64,000 bases of DNA, taken from assembly GCF_019884725.1 (NCBI RefSeq), contig NZ_CP082322.1:2418001-2482000 (forward strand), written 5' to 3'. The position numbers and the translations under genes were made by a program. This document shows, in pieces, positions 49,345 through 57,867 of the stretch. The notes beneath the pieces are model-generated. The model was not told where the DNA came from. It searched no databases and saw nothing but the letters and a program-made list of their open reading frames with translations. The DNA comes from Leucobacter tenebrionis. GTDB taxonomy: Bacteria > Actinomycetota > Actinomycetes > Actinomycetales > Microbacteriaceae. Each line of letters begins with the position of its first letter. Position 1 is the first letter of the stretch.

Positions 49345-51561
49345 TTGGCATTCACCACTGCCGAGCGTCAGCCCGCTGCGAACAGTTCAGTCGAGCCCGC
49401 GCCCAAGTCTTCCCGCACGCCGAAGGCCCAGGCCCCGCAGAAGTCGCAGGGAGCCCAGAAGAACGGTCAGCGGGGCGGCTCTCGCCGCAAGCAGCACACC
49501 CACAACGAGGGCATCATCCCGCTGCTGGCCCGCGCCGTGCGCGAGGTCGAGGCTTCGGCGCAGCGCGGTAAGGCGAGCCCGGCCGGACGCACGAAGTTCC
49601 ACGTGATCGCGCTGCTCATGCGCGAGGAGCGCGCTCGCGTCAAGACCGACGAGAACGTGAGCGAGGCCGAGCGCGCCGAGACCCTCAAACGGCTCGACGG
49701 CGTGGCGGCGATCCTCGCGAAGACGGCCGCGCGCGACACGAGCCTCATCACGCTGCTCGAGCCCGCCGCGCCCATCACCGAGGCGACCCGCCTGCTCAAG
49801 CGCAAGATGCTCACCCAGGCCGGCATCGAGCTCCCCGACGACGAGCCGAGCAAGGCCGAGCCCGCGCAGGCCTTCGTGCCGCCGGAGCTCGCCGAGCGCC
49901 AGGTCGAGCCCGCCGGCATCGAGGCCCGCATGCTCGCCAACCCGTTCCTCGCGCCCGACCTCACGCCGCCGAGCAAGCCGACCCCCGTCGTGCGCCTCGC
50001 CAACTGGGAGCTGCTCGGGCCGCTGCTCAAGGCGTTCGAGCAGGGCGGCGGCGGATCCGCGTGCATGGACCTGCCCGCGCCCCCCGTGCCGGACCGCCTG
50101 GCTCCCCCCGGACGCGAGCTCATGCCGCACCAGGCGCGGTTCCTCGCGAGCGTGAGCGAGGGGCATCGCAGCTTCCTCCTCGCCGACGAGCCGGGCCTCG
50201 GCAAGACCGCGCAGTCGGTGCTCGCGGCATCGGTGGCGGGCGCCTACCCGCTGCTCGTGGTCGTGCCCAACGTCGTGAAGATGAACTGGGCGCGCGAGGT
50301 CGAGCGGTGGACGCCGCAGCGGCGCGTCACGGTGATCCACGGCGACGGCCAGGACATCGACGCTTTCGCCGACGTGTTCGTGGTGAACTACGAGATCCTC
50401 GACCGCCATCTGAGCTGGATCTCCCGCTTCGGGTTCAAGGGCATGGTCGTCGACGAGGCCCACATGATCAAGAACGTGCAGTCGCAGCGATCCCGCAACG
50501 TGCTCGCGATCGCAGAGAGCATCCGCGAGCGCACCCCCGGCGTCTCCCCGCTGCTCGTCGCGCTCACCGGCACGCCGCTCATCAACGACATCGACGACTT
50601 CCGGGCCATCTGGCGGTTCCTCGGCTGGATCGACGCCGAGAAGCCCGGCCCCGAGCTCATGGCCAGGCTCGAGAACAACGGCTGGACCCCCGCCGACCCG
50701 ACCTTCTACCCCGAGGCGCGGCAGAGCGTGGTCGACATGGGCATCGTGCGCCGCCGCAAGATCGACGTCGCCGCCGACCTGCCCGCGAAGCGCGTGGTCG
50801 ATCTGCCCGTCGAACTCGACGACGAGCTCGGCCGCGGCATCCGCGACGCCGAGGCGAAGCTCGCCCGCAAGCTGGTCGATCGCTTCAACGCCGTCAAGAA
50901 CGGCAAGCTGGGCGAGAAGCTCTCCGACGCGGCGATCATCCGCATGGTGTGCGCGCAGGAGCTCGAGGAGTCGAACGCCTCCGCCGACGGCACGAACGTG
51001 TTCACGATGGTGCGCCAGATCGGCCAGGCGAAGGCCGGGCTCGCCGCCGACTACACCGCGCAGCTCGCACGCTCGGTGGGCAAGGTCGTGTTCTTCGCCA
51101 AGCACATCGACGTGATGGATCGGGTCGAGGCGCAGCTCGCCGAGGCCGGGCTCAAGACCGTCTCGATCCGCGGTGATCAGACGGCGGCGTTCCGCCAGGA
51201 GCAGATCGACGCGTTCAACAAGGACCCCGAGGTGGCCGTCGCGGTCTGCTCGCTCACCGCGGCCGGCGTGGGCGTGAACCTGCAGGCCTCGTCGAACGTG
51301 GTGCTCGCCGAGCTCTCGTGGACCGACGCCGAGCAGACCCAGGCCATCGACCGCGTGCACCGCATCGGCCAGGAGGAGCCCGTGACCGCGTGGCGCATCG
51401 TCGCAGCGCAGACGATCGACGCGAAGATCGCCGAGCTGATCGACGGCAAGGCCGGGCTTGCGGCCCGGGCGCTCGACGGCGCCGCCGCGCCGGCGGAGGA
51501 CGCCGACTCGGTGCAGCTGCTCGCCCTCATCGGCGTGCTGGAGAAGGCGCTGGGCTCCTGA
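49345..51561 (+). CDS. SNF2/DEAD-like superfamily 2 helicase
   Basis: A 738-residue ATPase. The start is TTG 49345, chosen because AGGAG at 49335-49339 sits 5 nt upstream; the N-terminal 75 residues are basic and disordered (TPKAQAPQKSQGAQKNGQRG). The helicase core begins around residue 235: LMPHQARFLASVSEGHRSFL, then Walker A DEPGLGKTAQS, MVVDEAHMIKN (DEAH), ALTGTPLINDI, and in the second lobe VFFAKHIDVMDRV and AIDRVHRIGQEEPVTAWRI. This is the SNF2/HARP-like family that remodels DNA or protein-DNA complexes. It stands alone, without a nuclease or methylase partner, so a restriction or defence role is not indicated. Confidence 0.87.
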   Translation: MAFTTAERQPAANSSVEPAPKSSRTPKAQAPQKSQGAQKNGQRGGSRRKQHTHNEGIIPLLARAVREVEASAQRGKASPAGRTKFHVIALLMREERARVKTDENVSEAERAETLKRLDGVAAILAKTAARDTSLITLLEPAAPITEATRLLKRKMLTQAGIELPDDEPSKAEPAQAFVPPELAERQVEPAGIEARMLANPFLAPDLTPPSKPTPVVRLANWELLGPLLKAFEQGGGGSACMDLPAPPVPDRLAPPGRELMPHQARFLASVSEGHRSFLLADEPGLGKTAQSVLAASVAGAYPLLVVVPNVVKMNWAREVERWTPQRRVTVIHGDGQDIDAFADVFVVNYEILDRHLSWISRFGFKGMVVDEAHMIKNVQSQRSRNVLAIAESIRERTPGVSPLLVALTGTPLINDIDDFRAIWRFLGWIDAEKPGPELMARLENNGWTPADPTFYPEARQSVVDMGIVRRRKIDVAADLPAKRVVDLPVELDDELGRGIRDAEAKLARKLVDRFNAVKNGKLGEKLSDAAIIRMVCAQELEESNASADGTNVFTMVRQIGQAKAGLAADYTAQLARSVGKVVFFAKHIDVMDRVEAQLAEAGLKTVSIRGDQTAAFRQEQIDAFNKDPEVAVAVCSLTAAGVGVNLQASSNVVLAELSWTDAEQTQAIDRVHRIGQEEPVTAWRIVAAQTIDAKIAELIDGKAGLAARALDGAAAPAEDADSVQLLALIGVLEKALGS

Positions 51562-51636
51562 TCCGCGCCCGGGCACTGGGCCCGGGCGCTGCCGCGTCTA
51601 GGTGCTGCCGCGTCCGGGTAGGAAGCTGTGCCCAGG

Positions 51637-51709
51637 TAGGAGATCCGTCCCTGTGCGGGTGCTTCTGCCTGTTTCCGCCCGCAGAGACGAGGATCTCCTG
51701 CCTGGAGAG
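51637..51709. repeat. Dispersed palindromic repeat, copy B (TAGGAGATCC family)
   Basis: The 64-bp core 51637-51700 begins TAGGAGATCC and ends GGATCTCCTG, followed by CCTGGAGAG. It shares ends, length and right flank with copy A at 2621-2692. It sits in the 295-bp gap between the helicase gene and pfkA, which holds no other gene that I can see. The copy immediately follows two GCTGCCGCGTC(T/C) units at 51590-51614. Confidence 0.8.
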
Positions 51710-51856
51710 CGCTCGCACCCGCACCCGTGGCAGATTCCGTATCGAAGTTGGCGGAAATCTACCTGTCAGGCGCATTCTCGCCACCGCTAGCATGGGTCAG
51801 GTCTGAACGGGTGGGCGTCGCGAGCCCGCCCGGTGCTCGATCCGGGAGGAAACGAC

Positions 51857-52894
51857 ATGCGCATCGGTGTGCTCTGCTCCGGCGGCGACAGTCCCGGCAT
51901 GAACGCGGCGATTCGCGGCACGGTGCTGCGCGGGGTCGACGTGCACGGCTTCGAGATGGTCGGCTTCATGGACGGCTGGCGCGGCTTCCACGAGGGCGAC
52001 TTCGTGCCGCTCGACCGGCCCGCGGTGCGCGGCCTCTCTCCCCTCGGCGGTGTGATGCTCGGCACGAGTCGCGTGCCCCCGTTCGAGAAGGGCAGTGATC
52101 CCGACGCCGGTCTCGAGGCGGTTCGGGATCGCATCGCGCAGTACGGCCTCGACGGTCTGCTGCTGATCGGCGGCAACGGCACGCAGACCGTCGCGAACCT
52201 GCTCAACGACGGCGGGATCCCGGCGATCGGCCTGCCGAAGACGATCGACAACGATCTCGGCGGCACCGACTACACCTTCGGCTTCGACACCGCGGTGTCG
52301 ATCGCCTCGGAGGCGATCGACCGGCTGCGCACCACGGGCGAGTCGCATCGCCGCTGCATGGTGCTCGAGGTGATGGGCAGGGACGCGGGGTGGATCGCGC
52401 TCCACGCCGGTATGGCCGCAGGCGCCCAGGTCTCGCTGATCCCCGAGTTCCCCGAGTCCATCGAGCAGATCGGGGAGTGGGTGCTGAGCGTTCGGGATCG
52501 CGGGCGCTCGTCGCTCGTGGTCGTGGCGGAGGGTTTCCGGCTCGAGGGCTCCGCGGGGGCGGTGACCCGTGACGGGCTCGACGGCTTCGGGCGGCCGCGG
52601 CTGGGCGGCATCGCCGAGGTGCTCGCCCCGCTCATCGAGCAGCGCACCGGCATCGAGGCGCGCGCGACCGTGCTGGGGCACGTGCAGCGGGGAGGATCGC
52701 CCACCGCGTTCGACCGCGTGCTCGCCACGCGCACCGGTATCGCCGCCGCCGACGCCGTGCTCGCGGGTCAGTGGGGCACCATGGCCGGGCTGCGCGGCGA
52801 CCGCATCGAGATGGTGCCGCTCGCCGAGGCCGTCGGGCGCCTCAAGACGGTGCCCGCGGAGCGCTACGAGGAGGCGCGCCTCAACTTCGGGTAG
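51857..52894 (+). CDS. pfkA: 6-phosphofructokinase, actinobacterial type
   Basis: A 345-residue PFK that phosphorylates fructose-6-phosphate. Motifs: GVLCSGGDSPGMNAAIRG at residues 4-21, LPKTIDNDLGGTDYTFGFDT with the catalytic Asp131, VMGRDAGWIALHAG, and VLGHVQRGGSPTAFDR. In the nucleotide site the usual Gly-Gly-Asp/Glu-Gly reads IGGNGTQT: Gly108 (position 104 of E. coli) favours ATP over pyrophosphate, but the metal-binding acid is Asn107. Lys128 stands where E. coli has Gly124, as in the mixed group III enzymes. The ATG follows GGGAGGAAACGAC. Confidence 0.93.
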   Translation: MRIGVLCSGGDSPGMNAAIRGTVLRGVDVHGFEMVGFMDGWRGFHEGDFVPLDRPAVRGLSPLGGVMLGTSRVPPFEKGSDPDAGLEAVRDRIAQYGLDGLLLIGGNGTQTVANLLNDGGIPAIGLPKTIDNDLGGTDYTFGFDTAVSIASEAIDRLRTTGESHRRCMVLEVMGRDAGWIALHAGMAAGAQVSLIPEFPESIEQIGEWVLSVRDRGRSSLVVVAEGFRLEGSAGAVTRDGLDGFGRPRLGGIAEVLAPLIEQRTGIEARATVLGHVQRGGSPTAFDRVLATRTGIAAADAVLAGQWGTMAGLRGDRIEMVPLAEAVGRLKTVPAERYEEARLNFG

Positions 52895-52900
52895 CGGGAG

Positions 52901-53173
52901 TCAGAGTCCCAGGGCTGCCTTCACGTCGTTCAGCGACGGGTTCGTAGCGGTGGAGCCGTCGGGGTAGACGACCGTGGGCACGGTCTGGTTGCCGCCGTTG
53001 ACCTGCTCGACTAGCTCGGGCGTGCCGGGGGTGCGTTCGATGTCGACCTCCGTGTAGCCGATGCCGCTCTTGTCGAGCATGAGCTTGAGGCTCCTGCAGT
53101 AGCCGCACCACTCGGTCGAGAACATCGTGATGGTGCCGGTCTCGGGTACGAAGTCGCTCAGTGCCGCGCTCAT
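52901..53173 (-). CDS. Mycoredoxin / glutaredoxin-like protein
   Basis: A 90-residue thioredoxin-fold protein with the active site EWCGYCRSLKLMLD (CGYC) at about residue 22, TVPTVVYPDGS with the cis-Pro, and a short C-terminal helix. It fits actinobacterial mycoredoxin-1 type proteins, which reduce mycothiol mixed disulfides. The ATG at 53173 is preceded by GAGGAGAG on this strand. Converges on pfkA with 6 bp between. Confidence 0.88.
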   Translation of the reverse strand: MSAALSDFVPETGTITMFSTEWCGYCRSLKLMLDKSGIGYTEVDIERTPGTPELVEQVNGGNQTVPTVVYPDGSTATNPSLNDVKAALGL

Positions 53174-53248
53174 GCTCTCTCCTCGGTCGTAGGATGCGAT
53201 CCTGCCCCACACTACTCGCCCTGCCTCCGTTGCCTCCCTCTTCTGTAA

Positions 53249-53306
53249 CGCGGAGTCCCGTATTGCTGCTTCATGCGATGGGGAGGCAGCAGAATGGGAC
53301 TCCGCG
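53249..53306. repeat. Palindromic element CGCGGAGTCCC...GGGACTCCGCG
   Basis: A perfect 11-bp inverted repeat, CGCGGAGTCCC (53249-53259) and GGGACTCCGCG (53296-53306), with a partly paired interior (TTGCTGC / GCAGCAG). The length, 58 bp, resembles the other dispersed palindromes in the window but the ends differ. It lies between the mycoredoxin start and the pit promoter. Confidence 0.65.
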
Positions 53307-53369
53307 CCGACGGGGAGTTGGCTCCGGAGCCGCAGATCGCCGCCTCTTTCGAACCTCAGGTAAACGGCC

Positions 53370-53466
53370 GGTGAACTTCGGCGTCTGGCTTGACCTGTGG
53401 GGGGTGAGGTGCAACCATGATTTACGGCGCGCGCGGGGCGCTGGTGGACGCGAACGAATTGTGAAC
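53370..53466 (+). promoter_or_regulatory. Promoter region of pit with GTGAAC motifs
   Basis: A -35-like TTGACC (53390-53395) and AACCAT (53413-53418) are 17 bp apart. GGTGAAC (53370-53376) and TTGTGAAC (53459-53466) resemble half-sites of Pho-type operators (GTTCACC on the opposite strand). The gap from 53174 to 53522 holds no gene apart from the palindrome at 53249. Confidence 0.35.
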
Positions 53467-53522
53467 ATCGTGTGTCTTCGCGGGTGATCCAAGCACCGCA
53501 AGCTCCCGAACGAAAGACGCCG

Positions 53523-54872
53523 GTGGAACTCACTCTCATCGTGCTGCTGGTCATCGTGCTGGCACTCTTCTTCGACTTCACCAATGGCTTTCACGACACC
53601 GCGAACGCCATGGCCACGCCCATCGCGACCGGCGCTCTCAAACCGAAGACCGCCGTGCTGCTGGCTGCGATCCTCAACCTCGTGGGAGCCTTCCTCTCCA
53701 CGGAGGTCGCCAAGACCATTTCGGGCGGGCTGATCAACGAGGGCGACGGCGGGGTGCTCATCACCCCCGAGATGATCTTCGCCGGGCTCATCGGCGCCAT
53801 CGTGTGGAACCTGCTGACGTGGCTCTACGGGCTCCCGTCGAGCTCGTCGCACGCGCTCTTCGGCGGACTGATCGGCGCGGCCATCGTCGGCGCGGGCATC
53901 TCCTCGGTCAACGGGGGCGTCTTCCTCTCGAAGATCCTGATCCCGATGCTCGCAGCCCCCCTCACCGCCGGTATCGTCGCGTTCTCGGCGACCCGCGTGG
54001 CGTACGCGATCACGCGCCGCCACGACGGCAAGAAGGACGGCCGCGGCCGCTTCCGCTACGCGCAGATCGCGTCGTCCTCGCTCATCGCCCTGGCGCACGG
54101 CACCAACGATGCGCAGAAGACCATGGGCGTCATCACGCTCACGCTCGTCGCCGCGAATCTGCAGGATCCCGGCACCGGCCCCCACATCTGGGTGATCACG
54201 GCGTGCGCCCTCGCGATCGCGCTCGGCACCTACTCGGGCGGCTGGCGCATCATCCGCACGCTCGGAGCGGGCCTGACCCAGGTCAAGCCCGCGCAGGGCT
54301 TCGCCGCCGAGACGAGCACCGCCGCCACGATCCTGGCTTCGAGCCACCTGGGCTTCGCCCTCTCGACCACGCAGGTCGCCTCCGGGTCCGTGATCGGCTC
54401 CGGTCTCGGCCGCCGGGGCTCGAGCGTGCGGTGGCGTGCGGTGGGCCGCATCAGTCTCGGATGGCTCTTCACGCTGCCCGCATCGGGCGTGGTCGCCGCG
54501 ATCGCCGCGCTCATCGCGCACATCGGCCCGGTCGGCATCGTCATCGACGCCGTGCTCGGCTTCGGGTTCATCCTCTTCATCTTCTGGCGCTCGCGCCGCA
54601 ACCGGGTGGATCACTCGAACGCCATTCCCGTGCCCGACGTCGCCGAGGCCGGTTACGCCGTCCGCGTGAAGAAGGGCAAGGTCAAGCCGGTCAAGACCAA
54701 GACGGGCACGATCCCGCCCCTCACCCCGGTCGCCCAGTCCGCCGTGCGCGACGACATCGCCGCCCGCGAAGCGGTGAAGGCGGCGAAGGAGGCCGCCGCG
54801 GCCGAGAAGGAGGCCGACGCCGCGGTCGCCGCCTCGGATCGGGACCGTGCGGATCGGAAGGATGAGCGATGA
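53523..54872 (+). CDS. pit: Low-affinity inorganic phosphate transporter, PiT family
   Basis: A 449-residue membrane protein with the PiT signatures at both inverted halves: FFDFTNGFHDTANAMATPIA near the N-terminus and IALAHGTNDAQKTMGVITLT in the middle. GLPSSSSHALFGGLIGA and STTQVASGSVIGSGL are the other conserved segments. The C-terminal 75 residues are Ala/Glu/Lys-rich and cytoplasmic. GTG 53523 gives the usual family start (MELTLIVLLV); GTG 53472 is the alternative, with 17 more residues. It overlaps the next small gene (ATGA). Confidence 0.93.
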   Translation: MELTLIVLLVIVLALFFDFTNGFHDTANAMATPIATGALKPKTAVLLAAILNLVGAFLSTEVAKTISGGLINEGDGGVLITPEMIFAGLIGAIVWNLLTWLYGLPSSSSHALFGGLIGAAIVGAGISSVNGGVFLSKILIPMLAAPLTAGIVAFSATRVAYAITRRHDGKKDGRGRFRYAQIASSSLIALAHGTNDAQKTMGVITLTLVAANLQDPGTGPHIWVITACALAIALGTYSGGWRIIRTLGAGLTQVKPAQGFAAETSTAATILASSHLGFALSTTQVASGSVIGSGLGRRGSSVRWRAVGRISLGWLFTLPASGVVAAIAALIAHIGPVGIVIDAVLGFGFILFIFWRSRRNRVDHSNAIPVPDVAEAGYAVRVKKGKVKPVKTKTGTIPPLTPVAQSAVRDDIAAREAVKAAKEAAAAEKEADAAVAASDRDRADRKDER

Positions 54873-55168
54873 GCATCGACTGGATGGCCTTTCTGATCGT
54901 CTTCGCCTCGGCACTGCTCTCGGCCGTGTTCGTGGTGGCGCTCTACTCGTTCGGGATCCGCTTCCTCGCGACGCCCCCGCCCCGGGTGCGGCGCGCCGAC
55001 GGGAGCTTCGAGCCCGACGGCCCCTCGCGGGACGACGAGGACGACGATGTGGACGATCTGGGCCGGCCGCGCTGGGCCACGGTGGCCGCCTACGCCTGCT
55101 TCTCCCTGTCGGGCCTCGCGGTGCTGGTCGGGATCTTCCTGATCGTGCCCGCGCTGCACTTCTGGTGA
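54869..55168 (+). CDS. Small two-helix membrane protein coupled to pit
   Basis: A 99-residue protein with helices at residues about 6-29 and 72-95. Between them is a very acidic loop (SRDDEDDDVDDLG). Its ATG overlaps the pit stop (ATGA), and such small proteins follow pit in related genomes. It may regulate or stabilise the transporter; the acidic loop could bind metal ions. No recognised domain. Confidence 0.75.
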   Translation: MSIDWMAFLIVFASALLSAVFVVALYSFGIRFLATPPPRVRRADGSFEPDGPSRDDEDDDVDDLGRPRWATVAAYACFSLSGLAVLVGIFLIVPALHFW

Positions 55169-55208
55169 GGCCGCGGCGGCCCTGACCGTGCATGTCAGCG
55201 GCCGAGAG

Positions 55209-55214
55209 TAGCCT
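55209..55214 (+). promoter_or_regulatory. -10 box of leaderless aldehyde dehydrogenase promoter
   Basis: TAGCCT ends 6 nt before the ATG at 55221, with no ribosome binding site. Confidence 0.5.
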
Positions 55215-55220
55215 TGGCGC

Positions 55221-56624
55221 ATGAACGACACCGAGGTGGATCGGATCGCCGGGATCGTGGCCGGCTTGCGGCACGGCTTCGAGCGAGGGGTCACGCGCCC
55301 CGAGGCTTGGCGGCGCGAGATGCTGCGGCGTCTGCGCGCGCTGCTGATGGAGCGCGGTGCGGAATTCGAGGCGGCCCTCTATCAGGATCTGGGCAAGTCG
55401 GGTGCGGAGGCGCAGCTCACCGAGATCGGCTTCCTGATCGCGGAGATCGATCACGCGCTCGCTCGCCTGCACGGATGGATGCGCCCTCGAAGGGTCGGCG
55501 TGCCCCTCGCCGTGCAGCCCGCTTCGGCTCGGGTCGTGCCAGAGCCCCTCGGGGTCGCGCTCATCATCGCGCCCTGGAACTATCCGCTCATGCTCGCGCT
55601 GTCCCCGGCGATCGGCGCGATCGCGGCGGGCAACGCGGTGGTGGTCAAACCGAGCGAGCTCGCGCCGGCGACGTCGCACCTCATCGCGAGCACGGTCCCA
55701 GATGCGCTCGACCGCCGCGCGGTCGCCGTGGTCGAGGGCGGCGTGCCCCAGACCACCGCGCTGCTCGAGCAGCGGTTCGACCACATCTTCTACACGGGCA
55801 ACGGGCGCGTGGGCCGCATCGTCGCCCGCGCCGCGGCCGAGCATCTGACCCCGACCACACTCGAACTGGGCGGCAAATCGCCCGTCTACGTCGACGACTC
55901 GGTCGATCTGCCGCAAGTCGCGATGCGCATCGCCTGGGGCAAGTTCATGAACGCGGGTCAGACCTGCGTCGCGCCGGACTACGTGCTGGGCAGCCCGCGG
56001 GTGCTCCGCGCGCTCGGCCCGCTGCTCGCCGAGGCGATCCATCATCTCTACGGCAGCGCCCCCGACCGCAACCCCGACTACGGGCGGATCGTGAACGACG
56101 CGCAGTTCGAACGGCTGGTCGGCTATCTGAGCGACGGAGAGGTGCTCGTCGGCGGTGGTCACGATGCCGCCGCCCGTTTCATCGAACCGACGGTGCTGCG
56201 CGGCGTGGCTCGAGACGCCGCTGTGATGCGCGACGAGATATTCGGCCCGATCCTGCCCCTCGTCGAGGTCTCGGACCTCGACGACGCGCTCGCCTTCGTC
56301 ACCGCCCGCGACAAGCCGCTCGCGGCCTACGTCTTCAGCGACTCGGCCGAGGCGCGCGATCGGTGGGAGCGGGAGACCAGCTCGGGGGCCCTCGGATTCG
56401 GGGTGCCGGTGCTGCACCTCGTCGCGCCCGAGCTGCCGTTCGGCGGTGTCGGGGAGAGCGGATCGGGCGCGTATCACGGCGAGAGATCGTTCAGGGTGTT
56501 CAGCCACGAGAAGGCCGTGCTCTCGAAACCACTGGCCCCGGACACGCTGGGAGCCACGATCATGCCGCCGTTCACACCGCAGAAGGAGGCGCTCGTGCGG
56601 CGCTGGCTGCGGAGGCTGCTGTGA
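55221..56624 (+). CDS. NAD(P)-dependent aldehyde dehydrogenase, ALDH3-like
   Basis: A 467-residue enzyme that oxidises aldehydes to acids. Catalytic residues: Asn120 in IIAPWNYPLML, Lys143 in VVVKPSELAP, Glu215 in TLELGGKSPVY and the nucleophile Cys249 in NAGQTCVAPDY. The cofactor loop reads FYTGNGRVGRIV, matching class 3 (fatty or coniferyl aldehyde) enzymes rather than the classic FTGS. EIFGPILPLV and FGGVGESGSGAYHG are also typical. The shorter length, under 470, supports ALDH3. Context gives no specific aldehyde. Confidence 0.92.
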   Translation: MNDTEVDRIAGIVAGLRHGFERGVTRPEAWRREMLRRLRALLMERGAEFEAALYQDLGKSGAEAQLTEIGFLIAEIDHALARLHGWMRPRRVGVPLAVQPASARVVPEPLGVALIIAPWNYPLMLALSPAIGAIAAGNAVVVKPSELAPATSHLIASTVPDALDRRAVAVVEGGVPQTTALLEQRFDHIFYTGNGRVGRIVARAAAEHLTPTTLELGGKSPVYVDDSVDLPQVAMRIAWGKFMNAGQTCVAPDYVLGSPRVLRALGPLLAEAIHHLYGSAPDRNPDYGRIVNDAQFERLVGYLSDGEVLVGGGHDAAARFIEPTVLRGVARDAAVMRDEIFGPILPLVEVSDLDDALAFVTARDKPLAAYVFSDSAEARDRWERETSSGALGFGVPVLHLVAPELPFGGVGESGSGAYHGERSFRVFSHEKAVLSKPLAPDTLGATIMPPFTPQKEALVRRWLRRLL

Positions 56625-56657
56625 GCGCCCATATCAGCCGGCGCACCCTCGGATCGA

Positions 56658-56663
56658 TAGGAT
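56658..56663 (+). promoter_or_regulatory. -10 box of leaderless AI-2E-type permease gene
   Basis: TAGGAT ends 7 nt before GTG 56671 and overlaps the in-frame ATG at 56662. It favours the GTG start, as at 32077 on the other strand. Confidence 0.5.
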
Positions 56664-56670
56664 GAGCGCT

Positions 56671-57867
56671 GTGGAAGAGCCCAGAAGCCGAGACGGCGAG
56701 GCCGTGTCAGATGACGCCGCGCACGAGCTCCCGCTCGGCGTGCGGGTCGCGGCGGCCTGGTCCTGGCGCCTGATCCTCATCGGCCTCGCGTGCGCCGGGG
56801 TGCTGTGGCTCATCGTGCAGGTGCGCATCATCGTGATCCCGCTGCTCGTGGCGATCCTGCTCACCGCCCTGCTCGCCCCGGTGGTGCAGTGGTTCGAGCG
56901 ACGGGGCGCCCCCCGCTGGCTGGGGGTCATATTCGCTCTCGCGATGTTCGTCGCCGCGGTCTGGATCCTCGTCACCCTCATCGCCACTCAGCTGCGCAGC
57001 GGCTTCGACGACGTGGCGAAGCGCTCCGAAGAGGTGTGGTGGGAGCTGCTGAACTGGGGTGAGGCCAACTTCGGGTTCTCGGCGGCCGAGATCAAGGGCT
57101 TCACCGCTCAGCTCATGAAGACGGTCGAGGAGCACCAGTCCGAGATCTGGAACGGGGCTCTCGGCGTCGCCACGACCGCCGGGCAGCTGCTCACCGGTAC
57201 ACTGCTCACCCTCTTCTCGCTCATCTTCATGCTCATCGACGGCCGCCGCATCTGGTTCTGGGTGCTCGGCTTCCTGCCGGCGCGGGCGCACGCCCCGGTC
57301 GATGCGGCAGGGCGCGCGGGCTGGATCTCGGTGGGGCAGTACGTGCGCGTGCAGATCTTCGTGGCGTTCGTGGACGCGGTCGGCATCGGCGCCGGCGCCG
57401 CGCTGCTCGGGGTGCCGCTGGCGATCCCGATCGCGGTGCTCGTGTTCCTCGGATCCTTCATCCCGTTCCTCGGCGCCATCACCACTGGCGCACTCGCCGC
57501 GTTCATCGCGCTCGTCTACAACGGGCCGGTCAACGCGCTCATCATGCTCGGCATCGTGATCCTCGTCAACCAGATCGAGGGACACGTGCTGCAGCCGCTC
57601 GTCATGGGCAGCGCCGTCAAGGTGCATCCGCTGGGCGTCGTGCTCGCGGTGTCGACCGGTGCACTGCTCGCGGGTATTCCAGGCGCCCTGTTCGCGGTAC
57701 CCATCGCGGCCTCGGCCAACTCGATCGTCAACACGCTGGTGCATAGGCAGTGGCATACGGATGCAGACCCCGTCGCCGACTATCACCGACGTGAGAAAAC
57801 CTCTCAGCGGGCGCGTCACCGCGCTCGCAACGTCGCGCGCTTGCAGCGCAAGGAAGGACACTCATGA
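56671..57867 (+). CDS. AI-2E (PerM/YdiK) family membrane protein
   Basis: A 398-residue membrane protein with about eight helices. The family pattern is clear: IPLLVAILLTALLAPVVQWF near residue 60, GASSIPFLG-type GSFIPFLGAITTGALAA in the C-terminal half, then LVNQIEGHVLQPLVMGSAVK and HPLGVVLAVSTGALL. Members export quorum-signal precursors or act as Na+/H+ antiporters; the role here is unknown. The C-terminal tail is very basic (TSQRARHRARNVARLQRKEG). The gene overlaps ilvA (ATGA). The start GTG 56671 is favoured; ATG 56662 would add three residues. Confidence 0.87.
   Translation: MEEPRSRDGEAVSDDAAHELPLGVRVAAAWSWRLILIGLACAGVLWLIVQVRIIVIPLLVAILLTALLAPVVQWFERRGAPRWLGVIFALAMFVAAVWILVTLIATQLRSGFDDVAKRSEEVWWELLNWGEANFGFSAAEIKGFTAQLMKTVEEHQSEIWNGALGVATTAGQLLTGTLLTLFSLIFMLIDGRRIWFWVLGFLPARAHAPVDAAGRAGWISVGQYVRVQIFVAFVDAVGIGAGAALLGVPLAIPIAVLVFLGSFIPFLGAITTGALAAFIALVYNGPVNALIMLGIVILVNQIEGHVLQPLVMGSAVKVHPLGVVLAVSTGALLAGIPGALFAVPIAASANSIVNTLVHRQWHTDADPVADYHRREKTSQRARHRARNVARLQRKEGHS

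Noticed and set aside
49345-51561. The SNF2-type helicase as part of a defence system (DISARM, BREX or similar)
   Set aside because: Its neighbours are ribF and pfkA, with no methylase, nuclease or phospholipase-D protein alongside.
53271-56507. A very long open frame on the minus strand opposite pit and the aldehyde dehydrogenase
   Set aside because: Its translation is His/Arg/Asp-rich low complexity without domains, and it lies opposite clearly recognisable genes. In DNA this rich in G and C, stop codons are rare in the antisense frames.
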